Below the pieces are notes generated by a model that worked only from the letters and a program-made list of their open reading frames with translations, was not told the DNA's origin and did not search any database. A stretch of 64,000 nt of DNA, taken from the NCBI GenBank assembly GCA_013327885.1, contig JABUMY010000020.1:1-64000 (forward strand), in the 5' to 3' direction. This DNA comes from Flavisolibacter longurius (lineage in GTDB: Bacteria; Bacteroidota; Bacteroidia; Chitinophagales; Chitinophagaceae). The translations under genes were made by a program, and so were the position numbers. Shown here piece after piece: positions 7,218-15,319 of this stretch (the stretch's first letter is position 1; every line of letters starts with the position of its first letter).

Positions 7218-8633
7218 ATGAAATCAGACCCGCATGAAGATAAGGACAGTCTATACGAACTCTTAAAAAGCTACAATAACCTGCGCAATGGCTCAGGCGG
7301 CTTTATTGATGAAGAGGCGTTTGAGCGCATTATTGACTATTACGACGACAAGGAAGAGATGGCCAAAGCGCTGGAAGCTTCCGAAACAGCCCTCACTTAT
7401 TTTCCTTTCTCCTCCGCTCTGCTTTTGAAAAAGGCCGACCTGTTGCTGGCTACCCGTAAATACAACCAGGCCCTGGAAACGCTGGAGAAAGCGGAGTTGT
7501 TTGATTCTCGGGATATCAACCTTTATATTTTAAAGACAGACGTTTACCTGGCGCTGGATAAACAGGAAAAAGCCGTGGAATTGCTGGAAGATGCCATCCA
7601 GAATTTTAGCGGTGAAGAAAAGATAGAGCTCCTGTTTGAGCTGGCTGATGTGTATGACGATTACGAAGAGTTTGACAAAGTGTTTGACTGCCTGAAGGTG
7701 ATCCTGGAAGAAGATCCCACCAACGAAGAGGCGCTTTACAAGATCTGCTTCTGGACCGATTTTACCGGCCGCAACGAAGAAAGCATCCGGCTGCACCAAC
7801 AAATCATCGACGAGCACCCCTATAGTGAATTAGCCTGGTTTAACCTGGCCGCTGCCTACCAGGGACTCAAACTGTACGAAAAAGCCATCGATGCCTACCA
7901 GTATGCCATTGCCATCGACGACAAGTTTGATTATGCTTATCGCAACCTGGGCGATGCCTATCTCCGCATCCGCAAATACAAAGATGCCATTGAGGCGCTG
8001 GAAAAAGTGCTTGAGCTTTCCAAGCCAGAAGAAGTGATTTACGAGGCTATCGGGCACTGTTACGACCGGTTGAAAAATTTTGCCCAGGCCCGGTTTCACT
8101 ACCGCAAGGCATCGCACCTCAATGCCGAAGACAGCAAGCTGTATTACAAAATTGCCTGCACCTATTACAACGAAGGGCAGTATGGCAGCGCCGTACGGCA
8201 ACTGGAGTCGGCCCTGAAGATCCACCGCCTGCAGCATGAATACAACCTGCTGATGGGTGAATGCAAAATGCAATTGGACCAAACCCGCGATGCCATTCAT
8301 TTTCTTTCGACGGCAATCCGGGTACGGCCCAAAAATGTTTCGGGCTGGGATTCGCTGATCCGCTGCTTGTACAATGCGGGTTATTACCAGGAGGCAAGGC
8401 AGCAGACCTTGTCCGCCATCAAGCATACGCAAGCCAAACCCGTCTTTGTTTACTACCTCAGCGCTGTGCTGTTTGCCATGAACAAACCCAAAGAAGCCCT
8501 TCTGTTCCTGGAAAAAGGCTTGCAGGCGTCGCCAAAAGGCGTAAAAAAGTTCGTTCAACTGAACCCTTCCATCTTGCAAAAGACGCAGGTGGTAGACCTG
8601 ATTGCCCGCTATAAACAAAATCGGCCGCAGTAA
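7218..8633 (+). CDS. Tetratricopeptide repeat protein
   Basis: A 471-residue protein made almost entirely of tetratricopeptide helix pairs. The 34-residue periodicity is visible through repeated A-x(2)-ALE/LLK-A, Y-x-A-I and A-x(3)-P elements (for example YNQALETLEKAELFD, YEKAIDAYQYAIAID, YKDAIEALEKVLEL, YGSAVRQLESALKI). About ten repeats fit. There is no signal peptide or membrane segment, so it is a cytoplasmic scaffold whose partner cannot be deduced here. The start ATG 7218 is preceded by a purine-rich GGAG at a plausible distance. The gene stands alone, 46 bases upstream of the phosphosulfolactate synthase-like gene. Confidence 0.9.
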   Translation: MKSDPHEDKDSLYELLKSYNNLRNGSGGFIDEEAFERIIDYYDDKEEMAKALEASETALTYFPFSSALLLKKADLLLATRKYNQALETLEKAELFDSRDINLYILKTDVYLALDKQEKAVELLEDAIQNFSGEEKIELLFELADVYDDYEEFDKVFDCLKVILEEDPTNEEALYKICFWTDFTGRNEESIRLHQQIIDEHPYSELAWFNLAAAYQGLKLYEKAIDAYQYAIAIDDKFDYAYRNLGDAYLRIRKYKDAIEALEKVLELSKPEEVIYEAIGHCYDRLKNFAQARFHYRKASHLNAEDSKLYYKIACTYYNEGQYGSAVRQLESALKIHRLQHEYNLLMGECKMQLDQTRDAIHFLSTAIRVRPKNVSGWDSLIRCLYNAGYYQEARQQTLSAIKHTQAKPVFVYYLSAVLFAMNKPKEALLFLEKGLQASPKGVKKFVQLNPSILQKTQVVDLIARYKQNRPQ

Positions 8634-8647
8634 ACCGATTACTTCCC

Positions 8648-8655
8648 TATTTTTG
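8648..8655 (+). promoter_or_regulatory. Candidate -7 promoter box (TATTTTTG)
   Basis: TATTTTTG is a perfect match to the Bacteroidota -7 consensus TAnnTTTG and ends 24 bases before the ATG at 8680. It would drive the phosphosulfolactate synthase-like gene and aroE as one transcript. No convincing -33 element was seen. Confidence 0.4.
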
Positions 8656-8679
8656 CCGGCAATTTTAATTGACTGTTGA

Positions 8680-9453
8680 ATGAATTTTAATCTGTCGCAA
8701 ATCCCGGAGCGCTTACAAAAGCCACGCAAAGCTGGTCTTACCATGGTTATGGACAAAGGACTGAGCACAGAAGAGGCCAAAAACTTTTTAAGCGTTTCGC
8801 ATCCGCATGTTGACATTGTAAAATTGGGCTTTGGCACTTCTTTCGTCACACCCAATCTCCGTGAAAAACTGGAAGTTTACCGCTCCTACGACCTGCCGAT
8901 CTACTTTGGCGGTACCCTATTTGAAGCGTTTTTGATCCGTAACCAGTTTGAAGATTATATCTCCGTTTGTAAAGAATTTGGCGTGAGCTACATGGAAGTC
9001 AGCGATGGCTCCATCGATATTCCGCACGCCGAAAAATGCGGCTACATTGAAAAACTGACCCAGCACGGCATTGTGTTGAGCGAAGTGGGCAGCAAAGATG
9101 CCGCACATATTATTCCCCCTTACAAGTGGATCGAACTGATGCGGGCTGAGCTCAGCGCCGGTGCTACCTACGTGATAGCCGAAGCCCGTGAGGCTGGCAA
9201 CGTGGGTATCTACCGCGGCAGCGGCGAGGTGCGGGAAGGTTTGGTCCAGGAAATCCTAACACAGATCCCGGCAGAAAAGATCATTTGGGAAGCCCCGCAA
9301 AAAGCACAGCAGCTTTATTTTATCGAACTCATTGGCTGCAACGTAAACCTGGGTAACATCGCCCCTACCGAAGTCATTCCGCTGGAAGCAATGCGTATTG
9401 GTTTGCGTGGCGATACCTTTCACCTCTTCCTGGATAAAGAAACCGCAAAATGA
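8680..9453 (+). CDS. Phosphosulfolactate synthase (ComA family)
   Basis: ComA-family enzymes add sulfite to phosphoenolpyruvate to give (2R)-phosphosulfolactate, first known from coenzyme M synthesis; bacterial homologues may serve other sulfonate pathways. The 257-residue length matches. Visible family segments are DKGLS near residue 26, IVKLGFGTS (47-55), IYFGGTLFEAF, YMEVSDGSIDIP, EVGSKD, and the C-terminal EAPQKAQQLYFIELIG with NLGNIAP. No other coenzyme M genes are in the window, so the product's fate is open. The stop overlaps the aroE start by four bases (ATGA at 9450-9453), indicating translational coupling. Confidence 0.82.
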   Translation: MNFNLSQIPERLQKPRKAGLTMVMDKGLSTEEAKNFLSVSHPHVDIVKLGFGTSFVTPNLREKLEVYRSYDLPIYFGGTLFEAFLIRNQFEDYISVCKEFGVSYMEVSDGSIDIPHAEKCGYIEKLTQHGIVLSEVGSKDAAHIIPPYKWIELMRAELSAGATYVIAEAREAGNVGIYRGSGEVREGLVQEILTQIPAEKIIWEAPQKAQQLYFIELIGCNVNLGNIAPTEVIPLEAMRIGLRGDTFHLFLDKETAK

Positions 9454-10187
9454 GGCGTTTTGGCCTGTTAGGCCGCACGTTGAAGCATTCGTTTTCGCAA
9501 ACTTATTTCACCAGGAAGTTTCGGGAAGCGGGCATTACCGATGCCGTGTACCAAAACTTTGAGTTAGCGACGATCGAAGAATTGTCAACGCTGCTCATGT
9601 CGCATCCCGACCTGCAAGGCCTGAACGTTACCATTCCTTACAAGGAAGACGTATTGCCTTTTCTGACAAGCGCCAATGCTGTTGTGCAAAAAATTGGTGC
9701 CTGCAACTGCATCAAAATTTCAAATGGAAAGCTGGCTGGCTACAACACCGATGTGGTGGGCTTTCGCCAGTCACTGGAACCAAAGCTGAAGCCACAGCAT
9801 CAACAGGCCCTGGTGCTGGGTACCGGTGGCGCTGCCAAAGCCATTTGGTATGTTTTGGAAGAATTGGGCATCGGGTATAAAAAAGTAAGTCGCGGTAAAA
9901 CAGGTGCTGACCTGACGTATGAAGAACTAACGCCGGATGTTCTGGCCGAACACCTGCTCATCATCAATACAACACCGCTGGGCATGTATCCCAATACCGA
10001 TGCGGCTCCTGCACTGCCCTACAGCGCTATCGGCAACCATCATTTTTTGTTTGATATTGTTTACAATCCCGAAGTCACCGCCTTCCTTGCCGAAGGCACA
10101 AAACGCGGCGCACAAACCTGCAATGGTTATGAAATGCTGATTGGCCAGGCGGAAGAAAGCTGGCGGATATGGACGTCTGAACCGTGA
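9450..10187 (+). CDS. aroE: Shikimate dehydrogenase
   Basis: AroE reduces 3-dehydroshikimate to shikimate with NADPH in aromatic amino acid synthesis. The 245-residue protein carries the substrate-site motif GLNVTIPYKE with catalytic Lys65, the second catalytic residue Asp101 in GYNTDVVGF, the NADP-binding loop VLGTGGAAKA (122-131), NTTPLGMYP and FDIVYNPE, and ends with the GYEMLIGQA helix. It is slightly shorter than the classical enzyme, as is common in Bacteroidota. It is translationally coupled to the upstream ComA-type gene. Confidence 0.95.
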   Translation: MRRFGLLGRTLKHSFSQTYFTRKFREAGITDAVYQNFELATIEELSTLLMSHPDLQGLNVTIPYKEDVLPFLTSANAVVQKIGACNCIKISNGKLAGYNTDVVGFRQSLEPKLKPQHQQALVLGTGGAAKAIWYVLEELGIGYKKVSRGKTGADLTYEELTPDVLAEHLLIINTTPLGMYPNTDAAPALPYSAIGNHHFLFDIVYNPEVTAFLAEGTKRGAQTCNGYEMLIGQAEESWRIWTSEP

Positions 10188-10239
10188 TGAATGGGATGCC
10201 TGGGAATAAGAGATATTAACCAAACGGCTCCCATGTATC

Positions 10240-10665
10240 CTACTTATCCCAGTTCAGGCGCACTTCTTCCGGCACTGCTGCTACTTTTCGCTTTTCGTAA
10301 TCAAAACATACCATACCGGTTTTGGCAAGGGCTACTGCAGTTCCGCCTTCGCTTTTCACCAGTTTGTAGTAGATGTCAAAGCCAACTTTGGTAAACTCAC
10401 CCGCGGTTACATAGGCCGTCAGCACGTCGCCGTAAAAAGCTTCTGCCTTAAATTCAATGGCCACATCGGCCATGATCAATCCCACACCACCAAGGTTTAG
10501 TTCGGAGTAACCTGCTGCTTTTAAATACTGCATTCTTGCTTCGTGCAGCAATCCCAGCACGGCATCGTTGCCCAGATGGTTGCCATAATTAATGTCGGTA
10601 ATACGAACAGGGATCTGCGTGGAAAAAGTAAAGTTTTCCGGTAGGGAAAGTTTGATTCTCGCCAT
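10240..10665 (-). CDS. Acyl-CoA thioesterase, 4HBT hotdog family
   Basis: A 141-residue hotdog-fold protein from the ATG at 10665; an in-frame ATG at 10671 is an alternative. The segment VRITDINYGNHLGNDAVLGLLHEAR is the YbgC/4-hydroxybenzoyl-CoA thioesterase signature, with the catalytic acidic residue region near residue 20. The remainder has the expected beta strands (AEAFYGDVLTAYV, FDIYYKLVK). Such enzymes hydrolyse acyl-CoA thioesters in the cytoplasm; the natural acyl group is unknown. It is the last gene of a tight minus-strand cluster, 17 bases from the putative anti-sigma gene. Confidence 0.85.
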   Translation of the reverse strand: MARIKLSLPENFTFSTQIPVRITDINYGNHLGNDAVLGLLHEARMQYLKAAGYSELNLGGVGLIMADVAIEFKAEAFYGDVLTAYVTAGEFTKVGFDIYYKLVKSEGGTAVALAKTGMVCFDYEKRKVAAVPEEVRLNWDK

Positions 10666-10682
10666 GCCCAAGATTACGCCAT

Positions 10683-11381
10683 TTACTGCAATTGCTGCAG
10701 CATTTCAAGGATGCCGGTAAAGTCGGTTGTCATGGCTTTGGCTGCCATTTTTTGTCGCAATTCCTGCAGGCGTTGCTTGCATTGCCAGTCGCCATCCTTG
10801 CAATTGATATAGGTTTCCATTTTGCGGGCCACCTTCATCACTTTCCCGCTGCCATCGCGGTACGAAACATAGTCGTTCTGCACAGCATTAAGTGGAGACG
10901 TATTGAACGTTCGCCTGCTGCCTGCAGACTTTCTTTTTGCCTGCATGTCCGCAGGAAACACATCATCATTGCTGGCTGTTCCTGTGGTCTCGGGATAAAC
11001 TTGTTGTGTGGTACTGGTAGAAGCGGGAATATTTGCAGCCGGTGCAGCGGTTGTACCATCGGGGTCAAGGGCGCCGGCTTCTGTACGTTCAGTGGTAAGG
11101 GTAATGGTAACAAGGGCAACTACAAGTATGCTGGCAGCAGCAATGTAGCGCATGGGCCTTGTAAAACGTTTACGCAGCGGAACCAGCTTTGCCTTTTCTG
11201 GTTGTACAGCCAAGCCCTGTTCGATCTTTTGCCAGTTGGCTGCCGGGGGCATTTCTTCGTAGGAGAAAAGACGTTCGGCAAACGATCCTTCGCTATCCAG
11301 TGCACCGGCAATTTTGTCCCAGGCCCCTGCGGGAGGCTCGGCACTGTATTGCTGCAGTTTGGTTTGAAGATCGTTGTTCAT
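10683..11381 (-). CDS. Putative anti-sigma factor, single-pass membrane protein
   Basis: A 232-residue protein with an acidic soluble N-terminal region of about 75 residues, one membrane segment near residues 78-97 (YIAAASILVVALVTITLTT), and a periplasmic Thr/Ala/Pro-rich part ending in a Lys/Arg-rich helical domain. Its N-terminus contains two similar short motifs (PPAGAWDKIAGAL and PPAANWQKIEQGL), seen in Bacteroidota membrane proteins next to ECF sigma genes. Its start overlaps the stop of the sigma gene by four bases, which supports a partner role. The regulatory function is inferred from topology and context. Confidence 0.65.
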   Translation of the reverse strand: MNNDLQTKLQQYSAEPPAGAWDKIAGALDSEGSFAERLFSYEEMPPAANWQKIEQGLAVQPEKAKLVPLRKRFTRPMRYIAAASILVVALVTITLTTERTEAGALDPDGTTAAPAANIPASTSTTQQVYPETTGTASNDDVFPADMQAKRKSAGSRRTFNTSPLNAVQNDYVSYRDGSGKVMKVARKMETYINCKDGDWQCKQRLQELRQKMAAKAMTTDFTGILEMLQQLQ

Positions 11382-11953
11382 GACTCTGGCATTTGTTTTC
11401 GTTTTTCAATGTAGGTCTGCACCATTTCCTGCAAAATTTGTTTTGCCCGGGATAGCTGCGACTTACTTGTGCCTTCACTGATGCCTAGCAGTTCTGCAAT
11501 TTGTTTGTGTGTGTAGCCTTCTACAACATACATATTAAATACCGTGCGGTAGCCGGGCGAAAGCTGTTGCACCAGCTTGATGATATCTTTTTCGGCCAGG
11601 CTGTCCAGCACCGAAAGATATTTGCCTTCTACCGTTGCTTCTTCATGTTCGGTGATCGGTTGCAGGTAGGTTTTTTTGCGGTAAAATTCAATAGCCGTGT
11701 TCACAAAAATGCGCCGTATCCACCCTTCAAACGAACCATCGCCGCGATACGAAGCAATTTTGCGGAACACTTTGATAAAGCCTTCCTGCAAAATATCTTC
11801 GGCTTCTTCGGCATTGCCGGCATACCGCAAGCATACCCCGTACATTTTGGGTGCAAACCGGTTGTACAGTTCCCGCTGCATCTTCCGGTCACCGTTGATG
11901 CATCCTGAAACTAAGTCGGTTTCACTGATTGATTGGTTGCTTCCGGTACTCAA
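11378..11953 (-). CDS. ECF-type RNA polymerase sigma factor
   Basis: A 191-residue sigma-70 family factor of the ECF group. Region 2 spans about residues 25-92, with LYNRFAPKMYGVCLRY and the core-binding and -10-recognition part DILQEGFIKVF, then FEGWIRRIFVNTAIEFYRK. Region 4 spans about residues 125-180, with LSPGYRTVFNMYVVEGYTHKQIAELLGISEGTSKSQLSRAK, a helix-turn-helix for -35 recognition. The linker is short, as expected. It overlaps rdgB by four bases upstream and the putative anti-sigma gene by four bases downstream, so all three are co-translated. Confidence 0.93.
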   Translation of the reverse strand: MSTGSNQSISETDLVSGCINGDRKMQRELYNRFAPKMYGVCLRYAGNAEEAEDILQEGFIKVFRKIASYRGDGSFEGWIRRIFVNTAIEFYRKKTYLQPITEHEEATVEGKYLSVLDSLAEKDIIKLVQQLSPGYRTVFNMYVVEGYTHKQIAELLGISEGTSKSQLSRAKQILQEMVQTYIEKRKQMPES

Positions 11954-12546
11954 ATTTCCGCTTTTGATTTGTTCAGATTGTTCAAAAATAAAACCAATTG
12001 GGCAACGGCCTTGCTGCGGTGACTGTACTTGTTTTTTTCTGCCAGGCTCATCTCCGCAAATGTTTTATCGGCACCATCCGGTACAAACACCGGGTCGTAG
12101 CCAAAGCCCTCCGTTCCTTTCTGTTCTGCAAGAATCCGGCCCTTGCAGATTCCTTCAAAAAAATGTTCCTTTCCAGTAAGGAGCAGGCAGATCACGGTTC
12201 TGAACTGCGCTTCCCTGTTCTCCTTTCCCTGCAGGTTCTGCAATAATTTTTCTATGTTTTGTTGAAACGATTTGTCTTCGCCGGCATAACGGGCACTGCG
12301 TACACCGGGTTCCCCGTTCAGGGCAAAAACTTCCAGTCCTGTGTCTTCGCTAAAGCAATCGATCTGTTTTAATTGAAATATTGTCACCGCTTTTTCCCTT
12401 GCATTTTCCTGAAGGGTAGGATGCGGTTCCGGGATGTCGATGTCAATACCGGCTTCTTTTAAGGTAAGTATGGTAAAGTTTGAAGGCAACACGGCTTTGA
12501 TCTCGTTGGCCTTGTGCTGGTTATTGGTAGCAAAGATCAGGTTCAT
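11950..12546 (-). CDS. rdgB: Non-canonical purine NTP pyrophosphatase (RdgB/HAM1)
   Basis: A house-cleaning enzyme that hydrolyses ITP, dITP and XTP to monophosphates, preventing their incorporation into nucleic acids. The 198-residue length matches. The N-terminal signature FATNNQHKANEIKAVL (residues 4-19) binds substrate; the segments DTGLEVFALNGEPGVRSARYAG and GRILAEQKGTEGFGYDPVFVPDG contain the metal- and base-binding residues. FAEMSLAEKNKYSHRSKA ends the domain. It sits between a gene of unknown function and the ECF sigma factor in one minus-strand operon. Confidence 0.95.
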   Translation of the reverse strand: MNLIFATNNQHKANEIKAVLPSNFTILTLKEAGIDIDIPEPHPTLQENAREKAVTIFQLKQIDCFSEDTGLEVFALNGEPGVRSARYAGEDKSFQQNIEKLLQNLQGKENREAQFRTVICLLLTGKEHFFEGICKGRILAEQKGTEGFGYDPVFVPDGADKTFAEMSLAEKNKYSHRSKAVAQLVLFLNNLNKSKAEI

Positions 12547-12555
12547 GAATGGGGC

Positions 12556-13047
12556 TTAAATACCAAATAATTGTTTGAGGGAAATCCAAAGCTGGCCTTT
12601 TGCTTCTTTTGAGCTTTCAATTTTATTCAGGGCAGGCGCCGCCACAAACGGGAGTCCGTCTGCCGCTTGCACGGTAAACAGCGGCGTTTGTGCAGGCAGG
12701 CCAAAAAGGGTTGGCGCCACGTCAAACAGGATCACAAACCGGGCAGCCGTTTGCGTTAGGGCCTCGGTCGCATCTTCACCATCAAACCTGTTGCCGTTCA
12801 CAATGGCCACATCCAGCAGGCTTAGTTGGCAGGCCGTCAATATTTTGGTCAGGAAAGAAAGTTCAGCATCAGGGAGGTAAGGAACATCGGGTTTGTTCAC
12901 CACGATCAGGATGTTTTTACCGTTTTTTCCCAGGTAGGGAACAGTGGTTTTGGTTACAGGCACGGGGGTTGCTGTACCTTCTACAAGCGAATCGTGGTAC
13001 AGGTCAGCCAGCAATTGAGAGGGTAAAGAAATGTTATTTAAACTCAT
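12556..13047 (-). CDS. Conserved protein of unknown function upstream of rdgB
   Basis: I do not recognise this family. The preferred start is the ATG at 13047, giving 163 residues; an upstream start at 13098 would add 17 residues of low-complexity sequence. There is no signal peptide. The sequence alternates helices and beta strands (NILIVVNKPD, LLDVAIVNGN, ARFVILFDV), consistent with an alpha/beta domain of Rossmann-like size but without a nucleotide-binding loop. It is the first gene of the minus-strand operon, ten bases from rdgB and 62 bases divergent from ilvE. Confidence 0.65.
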   Translation of the reverse strand: MSLNNISLPSQLLADLYHDSLVEGTATPVPVTKTTVPYLGKNGKNILIVVNKPDVPYLPDAELSFLTKILTACQLSLLDVAIVNGNRFDGEDATEALTQTAARFVILFDVAPTLFGLPAQTPLFTVQAADGLPFVAAPALNKIESSKEAKGQLWISLKQLFGI

Positions 13048-13109
13048 CCAACATGATTTAAGTCGCCCACTATCCGCGACCTTTTTGTTTATTTGCACCG
13101 CTAAATTAA

Positions 13110-14180
13110 ATGATTATGCTTGCTACAATAGACATTACTGTTAACAAGGTAGAACAAAGTAAACTGAAAGACTTTAGTCTGGAGAACCTGCCCTTTGGAA
13201 AGTATTTTTCCGACCACATGCTGGAAGCGGATTATGAAGGAGGAGAATGGAAGAACGTGGAGATCAAGCCGTTTCAGCCGCTGTTGCTGAGCCCAGCCCT
13301 GGCCGCCCTTCATTATGGCCAGTCTATCTTCGAAGGCATCAAAGCGTATAAAAATCAAGAAGGCGAAGCCTTCATCTTTCGTCCGCACGACAATTTTGAG
13401 CGTTTCAATATTTCGGCCGAACGGATGGCCATGCCTAAAGTTCCGGAAGATATTTTTATCGAAGGCATGAAGCAGTTGGTGGCGCTCGACAATGCCTGGA
13501 TCCCAAAAATGGACGATCACTCGCTATACATCCGGCCATTTATGTTTGCTTCCGATGAAGTGATTGGTGTAAAGCCTTCCGAGACCTACAAATTCATGAT
13601 CCTGTTAAGTCCAACAGGGCCATACTACAATGCGCCGCAGCGTATTTATGTAGAAGAGCAATACGTAAGGGCGGTACCGGGTGGTGTTGGTTATGCAAAG
13701 GCTGCCGGCAACTATGGCGCTGCCATGTATGCAACGGCAGAGGCCAAAAAGAAAGGGTACGACCAGGTGTTGTGGACCGATGCCTTTGAGCACAAATATG
13801 TACAGGAGATCGGTACCATGAACGTTATTTTTATCATTGGCGATAAAGCGGTGACACCGGACCTGGGACTGGGAACCATTCTCGCTGGTGTAACCCGCAA
13901 CAGCACTTTAACCTTGCTACGAGAAGCCGGTTTTACAGTGGAAGAGCGGCGGTTAAGCATCGACGAAATTATTGATGCCTACAAAGCCGGTCACTTGTTT
14001 GAAGTGTTTGGAACCGGAACGGCCGCTACGATTACATTAATTAAAGAACTGCGTTACAAAGATTTTGTGATGCATTTTGATACCGACAAATGGCGCACGG
14101 CTCCTAACATTAAGGCGTGGCTCAACGACATTCGCGAAGGACGAAAAGAAGACAAGTTTGGCTGGATGGTGAAGGTGTGA
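13110..14180 (+). CDS. ilvE: Branched-chain amino acid aminotransferase
   Basis: A PLP-dependent fold-type IV aminotransferase that interconverts Leu, Ile and Val with their 2-oxo acids. The 356 residues match the long (BCAT II-like) form. Evidence includes ALHYGQSIFEGIKAYK, RPHDNFERFNISAERM, the PLP-lysine region YAKAAGNYGAAMYATAEAKKKG, VLWTDAFEHKYVQEIGTMN, the phosphate-binding TILAGVTRNS, and FEVFGTGTAATI. An ATG at 13116 is an alternative start. It is followed by a strong terminator, so it is monocistronic. Confidence 0.95.
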   Translation: MIMLATIDITVNKVEQSKLKDFSLENLPFGKYFSDHMLEADYEGGEWKNVEIKPFQPLLLSPALAALHYGQSIFEGIKAYKNQEGEAFIFRPHDNFERFNISAERMAMPKVPEDIFIEGMKQLVALDNAWIPKMDDHSLYIRPFMFASDEVIGVKPSETYKFMILLSPTGPYYNAPQRIYVEEQYVRAVPGGVGYAKAAGNYGAAMYATAEAKKKGYDQVLWTDAFEHKYVQEIGTMNVIFIIGDKAVTPDLGLGTILAGVTRNSTLTLLREAGFTVEERRLSIDEIIDAYKAGHLFEVFGTGTAATITLIKELRYKDFVMHFDTDKWRTAPNIKAWLNDIREGRKEDKFGWMVKV

Positions 14181-14213
14181 GGGACGAGAGACGTTAAACG
14201 AGAGACGAGAGTA

Positions 14214-14255
14214 AGCAAAAGCCTGCGGAACTGATCGCAGGCTTTTGCTTTTTAT
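14214..14255 (+). terminator. Intrinsic terminator of ilvE
   Basis: A 14-bp perfect stem, AGCAAAAGCCTGCG at 14214-14227 pairing with 14236-14249, has an eight-base loop and is followed by a T-run through 14253. It is located 33 bases past the ilvE stop codon. Confidence 0.9.
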
Positions 14256-14429
14256 CGTACGAAACGAAGTGTTCAACCGCCAAGTCAATGCATCACTTGG
14301 TAAAATTCTTCCATCGGAAATACAAATATGTTGGAAACTCCTCTTAAACACCAATCAGAAAATGTATTGAATTCGAGGGATAATATGTAATCATGATTCC
14401 CAGAAAAGCAGGGGTCTGTGCATGGTTCT

Positions 14430-14450
14430 CCCTCTCCTTTCAGGAGAGGG
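14430..14450. repeat. Short hairpin repeat CCCTCTCC-n5-GGAGAGGG
   Basis: An 8-bp perfect stem with a five-base loop, followed by GTCGGGGTGAGG-like sequence. No T-run follows directly, so it does not look like a plain terminator. A related C-rich/G-rich hairpin (CCCCTCC-GA-GGAGGGG) occurs at 23822-23837, suggesting an interspersed palindromic family. Confidence 0.6.
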
Positions 14451-14471
14451 TCGGGGTGAGGCGTTTTTCTC

Positions 14472-14479
14472 TATCTTTA
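14472..14479 (+). promoter_or_regulatory. Candidate -7 promoter box (TATCTTTA)
   Basis: This matches the Bacteroidota -7 consensus at seven of eight positions and lies 18 bases before the ATG at 14498. The sequence CTTTAGCC-n2-TTAAA starting at 14475 is repeated at 21077 before the histidine kinase gene, which strengthens the case that both are promoters. Confidence 0.4.
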
Positions 14480-14497
14480 GCCGGTTAAAGAATTTGT

Positions 14498-14890
14498 ATG
14501 GCGAAAATGGATGCGGGTACCACCCTGAAGCGATTACGCAACCGCTACCGGCTGGTGGTAATGAACGATGATACCTACGAAGAAGTGGTTACGTTCAAGC
14601 TTTCCCGCTTTAGTGTGTACGTGATGTTGTCGAGCATCTTTGTTCTTTTGGTGGGCTTAACAGTGGCGCTGATCGTATTCACGCCGGTGAAATATTATAT
14701 TCCCGGTTACGGCAATGTGCGGATGGGCCGCGAGTACCGGCAGTTAAAATATGTAACTGATTCGCTGGACAAGCAGTTGTCGCTGCAAACGCAGTATATT
14801 CAGTCGTTAAAAAAAGTATTCAGCGGCGATGTGGAAATGAAGCTGGATACAACTCTGATAGCGGTTCCAAAAGAAGAGAGCAACGATTAA
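14498..14890 (+). CDS. Single-pass membrane protein upstream of bactofilin
   Basis: A 130-residue protein with a basic cytoplasmic N-terminus (LKRLRNRYRLVVMND), one membrane segment near residues 44-66 (VMLSSIFVLLVGLTVALIVF), and a periplasmic coiled-coil-like tail (EYRQLKYVTDSLDKQLSLQTQYIQSLKK). This is the layout of the N-terminal anchor of M23-type cell-wall peptidases found next to bactofilins, but the catalytic domain is absent. The frame simply stops, with no downstream peptidase remnant. It starts the bactofilin-AtpZ-SprT run, 15 bases before the bactofilin. A role in cell-envelope organisation is inferred from context. Confidence 0.7.
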   Translation: MAKMDAGTTLKRLRNRYRLVVMNDDTYEEVVTFKLSRFSVYVMLSSIFVLLVGLTVALIVFTPVKYYIPGYGNVRMGREYRQLKYVTDSLDKQLSLQTQYIQSLKKVFSGDVEMKLDTTLIAVPKEESND

Positions 14891-14905
14891 AACCAAACCA
14901 TTCCT

Positions 14906-15319
14906 ATGTTTAACAGAGACAAAAACACACAAACAGAAAAAGCAGTACCCACCAGTGCTACCCTCATCAGTGCCGGCACCGTTGTACAGGGCGACCTGAA
15001 AAGCCAGAGCGATCTGCGCATCGATGGCACCATCCACGGCAATGTTAGTTGCAGTGCCAAAGTGGTAATTGGTCCTTCAGGATTTGTTGAAGGCAATATC
15101 GATGGCGCCCATGCCGATGTTTCGGGCCGGCTGGTAGGTAATGTTGTGGCCAAGGAAATGGTGCAACTGCGTGCCCAATGCCACGTCCAGGGCAACATTA
15201 GCGCCGCCAGCCTGCAGATTGATGCCGGTGCCGTCTTTAACGGCCAAAGCCAGATGGGCAACGGTGGCAGCGTGGTGGTGATGAAAGAAGGGGAAACCGT
15301 GCATGCCAAAGCAAAATAA
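14906..15319 (+). CDS. Bactofilin, polymer-forming cytoskeletal protein
   Basis: A 137-residue bactofilin. The central region (about residues 16-125) has the right-handed beta-helix rhythm with Gly-rich turns every six or so residues: LISAGTVVQGDLKSQSDLRIDGTIHGNVS, VVIGPSGFVEGNIDGAHADVSGRLVGNV. Short polar tails flank the core, as in the family. Bactofilins polymerise without nucleotide and scaffold cell-wall enzymes or polar structures. Its 3' end overlaps the AtpZ gene start by 17 bases, so the two are co-translated. Confidence 0.92.
   Translation: MFNRDKNTQTEKAVPTSATLISAGTVVQGDLKSQSDLRIDGTIHGNVSCSAKVVIGPSGFVEGNIDGAHADVSGRLVGNVVAKEMVQLRAQCHVQGNISAASLQIDAGAVFNGQSQMGNGGSVVVMKEGETVHAKAK

Larger units (their letters stand above)
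14181..14497. other. Intergenic stretch after ilvE (317 bases)
   Basis: It contains a GAGACG-word tract at about 14183-14211, an intrinsic terminator (14214-14255), an uncharacterised AT-rich part, a short hairpin repeat (14430-14450) and a candidate promoter box (14472-14479). No open frame with coding character is seen. Confidence 0.7.
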
